NCBI GenBank assembly: GCA_001724245.1
Contig: MEDX01000101.1
Location: 1 to 32,191 of the forward strand
From: Fonticula-like sp. SCN 57-25
Lineage: Eukaryota > Nucleariida > Rotosphaerida
Length of the DNA: 32,191 bases
Reading direction: 5' to 3'
A model generated the notes under the pieces. It saw only the letters and a list, made by a program, of their open reading frames with translations, did not search any database and was not told the DNA's origin. Of the stretch, positions 1 through 13,623 are shown in pieces; within the stretch, counting starts at the first letter, position 1; each line of letters starts with the position of its first letter. The position numbers were made by a program, and so were the translations under genes.

Positions 1-11
1 TGTTTGTTGGC

Positions 12-872
12 ATGTTTCGGCAATGTTAAGTTTGCAAAATCGCATGCGTTTACGCATTTCCTAATTTGGTTCGAATCGTGGACAACAGAGGCGTTCTGAA
101 GCGGACGAAGCGCGACAGGGGCGCCGACACGCCTGATGCTGCTGCTGCTTCGGCGGCGGTGGAAAAGAAGACGAAAAAGGCCAAGGAGGAGGTGAAGGAG
201 AATATGAGGGAAGGCGAGACGCGGTATTGGCTGATCAAGAGCGAGCCTGATGTCCGGTATGATTAGGATTCGGTCGTGGGGGATCCTGACGATTTGTTCA
301 TGTGCAGCATTGAAAAGGGGCACAAGGTGAGCTGCAGCATCGACGAGATGGAGTCGCAGCGCATTGTACCCTGGGAAGGCGTCGTACGCCATCATCATCA
401 TCTTTGTCTTGTTCTAACCCATCTTTTTCAGCGCAACATGGAGGCATCAAAGCACATGCGCGAGGGCATGCGCATCGGCGATCTCGCCCTCTTCTACCAC
501 TCGAGCTGCAAGATCCCCGGCGCCGTCGGCGTTGTGCGCGTCTGCTCTGCAGCCTACGCGGACCCGACGCAGTTTGATCCCACAAGCCCATACTTTGATC
601 CCCGATCCAAGGATGCCAAGGCCGATGCTGATGGCAAGTCTGAATCTGCTGATGCCGATGCCGATGTCGGCAAGAAAAGGGCGAGATTCATGCTTGTTGA
701 CTTTGAGTTTGTGCGTCGCTTCAAGAGGATTGTGTCGCTGAATGAGATCAGGGAGACGAAGGAGCTGGCGGGGATGGTGCTGCTGAAGAGGATGCGGCTG
801 TCGGTGCAGCCAGTGGAGAAGGAGGCATTCGAGATGATTTGTGAAATGGGTGATACTGACAAGCAGGAATAG
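12..872 (+). CDS. EVE-domain protein, THYN1 (thymocyte nuclear protein 1)-like
   Basis: Exons placed at 12-24 (tentative), 91-256, 308-383 and 432-872, giving 231 residues. The introns at 257-307 and 384-431 are supported by protein continuity: the joined frame reads WLIKSEPDVR, then IEKGHKVSCSIDEM, then WEGVRNMEASKHMREG, which follows the THYN1 order exactly. The EVE domain fills the C-terminal three quarters, with the family pieces FYHSSCKIPG and RLSVQP. EVE is a PUA-like fold that binds modified bases in nucleic acid; THYN1 is nuclear. The N-terminus is lysine/arginine rich (KRTKR, KKTKKAK), like a nuclear localisation signal. The start is uncertain. The reading frame is open from 30 but has no ATG until 204; an ATG at 12 can be joined in frame through an intron at 25-90 (donor GTTAAG). 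The domain itself is secure; the first exon is a guess, and the gene could extend left of the window. Confidence 0.8.
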
Positions 873-1269
873 CGAAAAGCGAGTTTTTTAGAATAATTGA
901 AAGGGAATTGAACGAAATTCAACAAGAATTGGACGAGAATTGGACTAGAATTGGACGATTTTTTGTTTGTTGATCATGATCGCCATCAAGATGTGCGTCA
1001 TTTGTAAAGTAAAAGAGTGTGTAACAGTAATAAAAGAGTGAATTTTCGTATCATTTTCTGCTGTTTTGTCATCGTAAAATCACATTTTAATCTCTTATCG
1101 TGATCATCCACGTAGTGAATCATGATCACGATCATGATCATGGTAAGCAGTTTTGATCTCGAAACCGATCAAGTGAGTAAAAGTAAGCCAAGAAACAAAG
1201 AACGGTTTTATATCATTTTTTGTTCATTTTTACACAAACATTCTTTCCTTCTTTCTCCACTTTGCTAAA
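873..1269. other. Convergent intergenic region with a GATC-rich inverted repeat
   Basis: This 397-base AT-rich spacer separates the 3' ends of the EVE gene and the prefoldin gene. It holds several copies of the word TTGGACGA(G/A)AATTGGAC around 925-960 and a perfect inverted repeat, TCATGATC-AC-GATCATGA, at 1120-1137. I see no open reading frame with family support. Confidence 0.6.
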
Positions 1270-1806
1270 TCAACCCCGGCGCTGCTGCTGCACCTGCTGC
1301 TGGAGCTTGACCGCCTCAGCCTGCCTCTTCTCCAGGTTGGCGTTCGTATCCGCGCCCGCCTTCTCTAACCGCGCCCTGTATCATCACACATCAGCACACA
1401 CGACATCAGGCAAAGATCCTGTCAATGCGCACATTTCGCCCTTGATGAACTCGATGCGCTTGCTCACATTCTGCTTGGCCTCGACCGTGTCCTGCTTGAC
1501 GAGAACGGGGCCGACGAGCTTGTAGATGACGGCGTCGTCCTTGAGCGACTCGAATTCCTAGCGAGAAAGAAGGGGATGTCAGCATGGCGAGCGGGCATGG
1601 CGAGCGGGATCATGCCTTTTTGACGCTCTCATTCTCGTTGAGCTGGGCGCCGAGCTGCTGCTGGCTGTCAACAATGTTGCTCAAGTCTGTTCAAATAAAT
1701 AAATAAATATTTAAGAAGGAAAGGAAGAGTGGTGAAAGAGCGCACCATCCTGAAGCTTCTGGAGAGCCTGGACCTCCTCCTCGAGGCGGGCTTCGAGCGT
1801 GCTCAT
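1270..1806 (-). CDS. PFDN6: Prefoldin subunit 6 (beta-type prefoldin)
   Basis: Four exons on the minus strand: 1746-1806, 1616-1686, 1433-1557 and 1270-1375, giving 120 residues (human PFDN6 has 129). The protein is a small helical hairpin: an N-terminal coiled coil starting MSTLEARLEEEVQALQKLQD, the family hairpin core with YKLVGPVLVKQ, then a second coiled coil ending in a glutamine-rich tail. Prefoldin is a cytosolic hexamer that passes nascent actin and tubulin to the CCT chaperonin. Exon joins keep the PFDN6 alignment without gaps. Intron 2 (1558-1615) begins with GC, not GT (GCATGA), and ends TAG; the other two introns begin GTGCG. The gene is divergent from the FYVE gene. Identification is firm. 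Confidence 0.92.
1558..1615 (-). other. GC-AG intron in prefoldin subunit 6
   Basis: The exon ends at the codon pair KK (AAA AAG) and the next exon must begin at GAA TTC to continue the conserved stretch VKKEFESLKDDAV. The intron between them starts GCATGA and ends CTAG. No GT within reach restores the frame. Confidence 0.75.
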
Positions 1807-2115
1807 CGGGGATGTCGCTGGCAGCGGCGGTGGACAAAGAGACACTGAAAAGTACAGTCAGCGTTACGGTAATCTTACGGATTGTATGGACCTGAGACGA
1901 TGATCTTGTTATTGGTATATGTATTATATGTGTGTGCAATTGTTAAAGTAAACTTTTCTTCTTATACACGTCAGACTGATATATATACTGCACATAATTT
2001 GATAGAGAGCTTACTCGACTTCTGATCATCTTGGCCTTGAAGATCGCCATTCTTTACCAATATTTACCGTAAAGATGTGTCACCATTTCATTCCGCGTTT
2101 GCCGGTCTCGTCGGG
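1807..2115. promoter_or_regulatory. Divergent promoter between PFDN6 and the FYVE-PH gene
   Basis: This 309-base AT-rich interval lies between two start codons pointing apart. On the minus strand, 2010-2051 could encode a short ATG-started peptide followed by GTAAGC, but joining it to the prefoldin exon gives a stop, so it would be a 5' UTR exon at most. No clear TATA box was identified. Confidence 0.5.
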
Positions 2116-3018
2116 ATGACCTTCTCCGAGTCTGTATCGAGCGTGCTCGCCATGCTATCTGATCGCGGCGTGCGCGAGTCGTACTGGGAGCCCGACGACA
2201 ACTCTTCCTATTGCCGTCTTTGCGGCACATCATTCACTTTCTTCACTCGCCGGCATCATTGCCGCCGATGCCTGCGCCTCTTTTGCGGGAGCTGCTCCGC
2301 AAAGCGCGATCGCCTCGTCCTCTTTGGCTACCCGAGCGATCGCGTGCGCGTTTGCGACAAATGCCACACGGAAGCTTCTATTGAAAACACTTTTCAGGTT
2401 CATATTCCCTTTTCTTTTTGTGGTCGATCGTGTCTCACATTGCTTTGATTTTGGTCTTGTTTTGCAGGAGACGCATCTGGTGCTGCTCGTCAATGGCGGT
2501 GTTTTCCAAAAACACTCGAAAGGATCTCTCAAACCCGTGAGCCTGAGCCTCAGCACTGACCGCCACCGCCTCGAATGGCGCTCGATGGAGCTCGGCAAGG
2601 CGCCATCCTCATCATCAGGCCGCCTCAATCTCATCAACATTGGCGACATCACCTCAATCGAGATGGACGGCGGCGATGTCGGCGTCACCTTCCGCATCGT
2701 CTCGCCCGGCCAGTCGCTCACGCTCGACGCCGGCAGCAGCGAGCACCGCCTCAAGTGGGTCGCCGCGCTGCGCGAAGCAATGGTGATGCTCACACCCGAG
2801 CGGCTGCAGCAGGGCGATCCCGCATCCGACATTGTCCAGCAGCTCGCCATGGGTAAAATGGTACGGCCATGTGGACGGTAAAAGTCACGTGTTCACATTA
2901 GTTGTAGCTTCAGGGCGACCTGGCGGACGGCGGGCGGCCTTCAAGGAGATCGCGCGTCGCGGGCGAGCAGCAGGAAGAGGAGCGGCGCGAGGAGGCAAGG
3001 TTCAGCAGCATCTTTTGA
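2116..3018 (+). CDS. FYVE zinc-finger plus PH-domain protein
   Basis: Exons 2116-2397, 2468-2860 and 2914-3018 give 259 residues. Residues of about 20-86 form a complete FYVE finger with all three phosphoinositide signatures: the WxxD box (WEPD), the basic RRHHCRRC motif and RVC. The paired cysteines are all present, so binding to PI3P on endosomes is expected. Residues of about 95-225 look like a PH domain: THLVLLVNGGVFQKHSK at the start and a C-terminal helix with WVAALREAM. The tail encoded by exon 3 is short and charged (EQQEEERREEARF). PLEKHF proteins have the reverse order, PH then FYVE, so this is not a simple PLEKHF orthologue. The start was chosen as the first ATG in frame. The last donor, GTACGG at 2861, keeps phase 0; alternative donors at 2853 and 2878 would change the tail. 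The domains are firm, the C-terminus less so. Confidence 0.85.
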
Positions 3019-3494
3019 TTATGTGTAAGCATAGGGGGTGGTGAAATGTGACACCCCGAGGGCATTCGGGGGGTGGGCACGGGTGTACACCCGGGCAGTG
3101 TACTTTTATGAGGCGTTGTACTCTATCAGCAGGTCTAGAATAGTACAGTTGCATAACAAAATGAGGCTGATTTCACACATGAATCTGGGGCAGATTGATA
3201 TTTAACAGGGGTGGATTCCACCCCATAATCATGGGTGGATTCATGGTTGTGAGCCTCTTTGCGACACTTACAATGCCTATCAATGCGATATCAACTATCA
3301 AATAGGCAGCATATCCTACATTTCAATTCACTACAGCAGTGCCACAGCATTGTATAATTATATATATAATTATTACTCTGTATTGAAAAAGGTCTCTCGA
3401 CTGTCTGGGTACAAAACAATGTCCACCATATCCAACAACACTGCCACAACCATGTGGCCCAATCCCAATTCGTGTTCATATCTTACATGCCCAT
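3019..3494. other. Convergent intergenic region with GC-rich palindromes
   Basis: This spacer between the FYVE gene and the transporter holds no supported gene. It contains a hairpin (CCCCGA at 3054-3059 pairing with TCGGGG at 3066-3071), a perfect 14-base palindrome CGGGTGTACACCCG at 3080-3093, a 15-base palindrome AATCTGGGGCAGATT at 3182-3196, and two copies of GGGTGGATTC near 3209 and 3231. Confidence 0.6.
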
Positions 3495-5672
3495 CTACGA
3501 TCTCAGGCTATTGACGATCTCGCTCAACTGCCTACCCTTTGTCTCTGGAATGTACCTAATTGTGAACGCGAGCGCCCCCATGAGGATCACGGCGAACGGC
3601 AGAAAAGAGTAGCTACCCAGCCCCTCATTCATGAACGGGAAAAGCTGCGCGATCGCAAAGTTGCACGCCCAATTGAACGGCATCGCAATGGACGCAGCTG
3701 ATTGGTGGATAAATCGGGTATGGATCGTTAATTATACGAATGGACCAATCAGAGATGAGAATAGCGAACCTGCGCCGACGGATGTCGTCGGAAAGATCTC
3801 GGAGATGATGAGGAAGGGGATCGGGCCGAGGCCGATAGCAAATGAGGAAACAAAGAGGTAAATGCAGGCGAGCTGCAGCCCGACAATGTTGAGCTCGAGA
3901 GAAAGAACCATAAGGCACGAAAAGGTGATCATGCCAACTTGGCCGCTAGGAAGATGAGATGGATCAGTAAGGGTATATGGTGGGAATACAAAAGAGAGTG
4001 ACAAAACTAATACTCTAAATGAAGCATATTTATACACAATATGACATAAATATAGACAATATGGTCAATAATAAAGAGACAGTATTGATAAAAGTACATA
4101 CACGATCCTTAGTAAGTATCCAAAAGTGAAACCATTTCAGACATCATGATCAGAAAAGAAGTCAAAAGTGATACAAATACAGAAAATATGACCATAATAA
4201 CTAATTTTCAAACATACATAAAAAGCAATAATATAATCAAATTTACGCTCTTTTCGCCCCCTTTTACCCTTCTTTTCCCTTCTACGTACATCAATAGAAG
4301 AGCCCTACGCCCCGCACGGTCCATCAAAAACACACTCACAATCGTCAGCACCACATTCAACGCCCCAATCGTCACAGTGATGACGTCAGCAGATTCCGGA
4401 AAAGACGATTCCAGAATGCTCGTCGAATAATAAAAAACGGCGTTAATTCCCGACAGCTGCTGCGTGCACTGCAGCACGATCGCGATCACGAGCGGAAGTC
4501 GAAGCGAGCGATCTTTGACCAGCTGGATGGCGGACTGACTAGTTTCGGAGGAGGAAGTGCTGGAGGCTTCCATGAGTTGGAGCTCGTCGGAGACGTCGGG
4601 GCGGCCGCGGAGGCGGCGGAGCACTTTTTCAGCATCATCTTGTTTGCCGCGAAGGAAGAGGAACTAAAGAGGGGGTTAGAAAAAGTGGAGAACGTGAAGG
4701 AAAATGTGGCAAAAGTAAAGAAAAAGTGCACAAAAAGTGGTCAAAAAGTGGTTAAAATGGTACAAAAGTGGTCAAAATGACACCGAAAGTGACACAAAAA
4801 ATGATCAAAATGATCTCAAAAAGATATCATCATAAAAAGCAACAAAACTACCATAAATTACCATAAAAACAACGCAAAAAGTAACAACAATGACCCAATT
4901 CCATTTCTCCTTTCGCACCCTTGGTGACTCTGGGCAGATGGGAAGGATGACGGTCTGCACGATGTCGAGGAACCCGACGATGCCGACGAGCCATCTCCAT
5001 TCCGGCACGTCCGACATGAACAGCCCGAGCACCTGCGACACCAAGATCCCCGTCGTGAGCGCGAGCTGAGTGAGCACGCCGATCGCTCCTCTCAAGTTGC
5101 TCGGCGAGATCTCGCCGAGATACAGCGGCACGACCACGGTGGCGATGCCCGCGCCGATGCCAATGAGCGTGCGGCCGAGGCCGAGCACCCACACGGATGG
5201 CGCGACGCTCATCAGGAGCGAGCCGAGGATGAAAAAGATGTTTGTGATGAGCATCGAGCCGCGGCGGCCGAGGCGATTGGCGAGCGATCCGCCCGTCATG
5301 CCGCCGACGAGGCCGCCAATGGAGAAGAGGCCGACGATGAAGCCCCACGTGCCGGAAGAGATCGAGAAGCAGGGAGGGAGAAGATAGTCGGCAGGGTCAT
5401 TCTGGCACGAGCGGATGACCTCTTCGGGGCTGTTGAGCACGCCAGCAGCGTAGCCATAGTTGAACGGGCCAATGACCGACACGGCTACCAATGCGGGGCG
5501 ACATCAATTAAGGGCAAACATGGGCAAAAAGGAAATCGAGGTACATACCGCAGATCCACATGAGATACGGCGTCATGACACCAGTGGGAGCATCTCGCGC
5601 TTTGACGTGGTTTATTAGCGGAGACGAGTCGGTCATGTGCTCGTCGGCAGATCTTTCGTCAGAGAACGGCAT
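3495..5672 (-). CDS. GLUT/SLC2-type sugar transporter (major facilitator superfamily)
   Basis: Five exons: 5549-5672, 4919-5484, 4290-4663, 3770-3945 and 3495-3697, giving 480 residues, the usual size for this family. Twelve membrane helices are expected. Diagnostic sugar-porter motifs appear in order: FNYGYAAGVLNSP in helix 1, NRLGRRGS in the loop after helix 2, GRTLIGIGAGI, PLYLGEISPSNLRGAIG, CPESPRF before the central loop, QQLSGINAVFYYST in helix 7, DRAGRR, GLGPIPFLIISEIFP, and PETKGR at the C-terminus. The protein should carry hexose across the plasma or an internal membrane by facilitated diffusion or proton symport; the substrate cannot be read from sequence. The central loop is serine rich. 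The start at 5672 is the first in-frame ATG; 5636 is also possible. Introns 2 (255 bases) and 3 (344 bases) are longer than the genome's norm. Confidence 0.92.
4664..4918 (-). repeat. Low-complexity repeat in transporter intron 2
   Basis: This intron is made of degenerate copies of AAAAGTGGTCAAAATG-like units on the plus strand, densest at about 4700-4830. On the sense strand it is T/C rich. The repeat is confined to the intron. Confidence 0.6.
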
Positions 5673-6243
5673 GGGCCAAGTGCGGCGGCCTCGTAACAGA
5701 AGCCGATCGACCACCAAGCAGATAGTCTGCCCCAGATTCTGGGGTGCAAACTGGTGAGTTTGCAATAAACATGACGTGGTTCGCGCTAATCATAAAGTAC
5801 CAGGTAGAAAGCCATATTGAAAAAGAAGAAAAAATGGATTTTTATGCTGCTACAAGCTGCTTTATACTATTATACTACTGTATTTCCTTCATTTTTTCTA
5901 TTTTCTTTTACCATTACTGCCACTTATGCTTGCTCAACGTCAATGGCAAAAAAGATGACGTATCAAAATCAGAGTCTGCCCCAGACTTCAAATCTGGATT
6001 CGTTGGTCTTCTGTCGGTGAGTTCCCCCCGCGGCGCGTACCGGTCTGCCAGCGCCGCTGTAAAGAGTCGTCGGGCGTAGTGACGCCGTATTTATCGGGGG
6101 GTGCGTACCGTCTCTTAGTGTTCGCTAAAGCTTGGTATTGTTGGTCTTGAAGTGGAATAATTTTTGTGAGAGGGCGGGTCGGGTTTCCGTTGGTCTTTGT
6201 TTTTCCCTTTGCAAATGGTGAATCTGCAGTCTGACTAATCCCG
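5673..6243. promoter_or_regulatory. Divergent region between transporter and HECT ligase, with two copies of a palindromic motif
   Basis: This 571-base interval lies upstream of both genes. It holds AGTCTGCCCCAGATT at 5724-5738 and the perfect 15-base palindrome AGTCTGCCCCAGACT at 5973-5987. The second is identical over 17 bases to a site at 19736-19752 in another divergent promoter. A TGCAAACTGGT word at 5745 resembles repeats found inside HECT-gene introns. No gene with family support was seen. Confidence 0.55.
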
Positions 6244-12048
<5,805 letters not shown>

Positions 12049-12558
12049 GAGAGAGGAAAAAGTGGACTTTAAGGGTGAGAAAGTGCTTTGTAAGCGGTTT
12101 TTTTGTGGTTTTTTATGGTTTTTTTGGGGGGTTTTAATGATCGGGCCTCGAGATTGGAATCGCCATTGGCATGTGCGACATCAGAATGAGGAATGCTGCA
12201 AGAGATTTTCGAGTTAGTTTTTTTTTAATTTTTTCGTTTATTAATTCTCGTATGTTTTTATTCGCCCCGTAGTGGCGCGCAGGGAGAGATAGAATACAAT
12301 GCCATTTTCTAATTTATGTGACATTTAGCAGATAAAGTGCATGGCAGATCACGCACTTTATGACAGGAGAGCTTGATCAGATTTCGTCTCAAAAGCATAA
12401 TTTGGCCAAATATGATTTGTCATATAAATCATGATCAAACCAGTTTGATTTGAGACGAAACGCCCCATTCACTTCAAAGCCAGCGGGTTGCATCCTGCTG
12501 CTGTCCCGTGAGACTGATCAGCCTGCGGTGCTTCCGTGGCCTTTCGTTGCGGAAACCA
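12049..12558. promoter_or_regulatory. Spacer between HECT and PPAT genes with a perfect 12-base inverted repeat
   Basis: The two genes run in tandem, so this interval holds the end of the HECT transcript and the PPAT promoter. TTTCGTCTCAAA at 12382-12393 is the exact reverse complement of TTTGAGACGAAA at 12449-12460. The palindrome TTTGGCCAAA (12401-12410) and AT-rich sequence lie between. No further gene is visible. Confidence 0.55.
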
Positions 12559-13366
12559 ATGTCAGCAGCCGCACAGGCCGCGCAGGCGAGCGGCGCCCCC
12601 TCCATTCCCGTCCTCACGGTACGAATCAAGTTGGTATTGGCCATGTGTCTCATGTCCATGGTAGGCGATGGTGCGCTCGGCGGTCGATGGCGATGCGCAG
12701 TCGCCGACGCTGACGCTTGACTACTGCCGCCCCGAATGGACGTACACCACCCTGACACGCGATCTCGCGCGCGTGTACGCCGTCGCCGGCAAGCATCTCG
12801 AGTCGATCGGCCTCCCATTCCTTCCCTTTTGCGCTCGCTACTCCCCGATCCCCGCCGCCTTTGTGGGATCCCACTCGAGCGTCGTCCTCGGCGGCACCTT
12901 TGATCATCTCCACGCCGGCCACCGCCTCCTCCTCACCGCCTCCTCCCTCCTCGCGCGCGATCGCCTCGTCATCGGCCTGACCGGCACTGCCATGCTCGCC
13001 CGCAAATCGCGCGGCGATCTCGTCGAGTCCTTTGCCGATCGCGAGGCCGGGATCCGCAACTTTGTTTCGTTCGTGCGCCCCGGCCTCACTGTCGAGGTGC
13101 ACGAGCTGCACGACGCGTTCGGGCCGTCGGTCGAGGACGATGCGCTCACGGCCATCGTCGTGTCGCGCGAGACATCGGGCGGCGGATCGGCCGTCAACGA
13201 TGAGAGGGCGAGGAGAGGGATGAGCGTGCTCGAGGTGTTTACGGTGCCGCTCGTGCCGCCGCCAGATACTTTTGAGGAGGAACCGGACTTGGATTCAATG
13301 GTAAAGGTGTCAAGCACCGCCATCAGGGAGCGCATCGCAGCTGCAAAGGCAAAGGAGGTAAAGTAA
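12559..13366 (+). CDS. Stand-alone phosphopantetheine adenylyltransferase (PPAT, CoaD-type/COASY N-half)
   Basis: Exons 12559-12618 and 12665-13366 give 253 residues. The enzyme joins 4'-phosphopantetheine and ATP to make dephospho-CoA, the fourth step of CoA synthesis. The nucleotidyltransferase signature is clear: VVLGGTFDHLHAGHRLLL contains the HxGH nucleotide-binding motif, and VVSRETSGGGSAVN matches the second conserved block of the eukaryotic PPAT domain. Unlike animal COASY there is no dephospho-CoA kinase domain after it: the protein ends soon after KVSSTAIRERI, so the kinase must be encoded elsewhere. Exon 1 is inferred: the ATG at 12559, a GTACG donor and a TAG acceptor join in phase 0; the alternative is a start at 12668 inside exon 2. 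Confidence 0.88.
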
Positions 13367-13623
13367 TTTTAGTGTATATTAAAGAAAAGAATATATTGAT
13401 AATTGGATGGATATTTGAACAGTAATGAGATAATTACATGCTTTTTAAATGATATTTAAACGAAATTTGGTACATTTTAGTTTTAGATATATTTTTTTTC
13501 GACATTTTTTCGCATTTTTTGCACATTTTTCATCGTAAATCTGAATCATATATTGTGACGGCCATACTAAAATACTCAAATCTGACTACAAACTAACTTT
13601 CCACGTGGCCCTGTAACTACCTC

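Noticed and set aside
67-77. GGTTCGAATC, a tRNA B-box/T-loop-like word
   Set aside because: No matching A box or acceptor-stem pairing can be formed with the sequence 50-60 bases upstream, and it lies at the edge of the EVE coding region.
2010-2051. Possible upstream coding exon of prefoldin 6
   Set aside because: The ATG-started stretch before a GTAAGC donor leads to a stop when joined to the prefoldin exon, and PFDN6 homology already starts at 1806.
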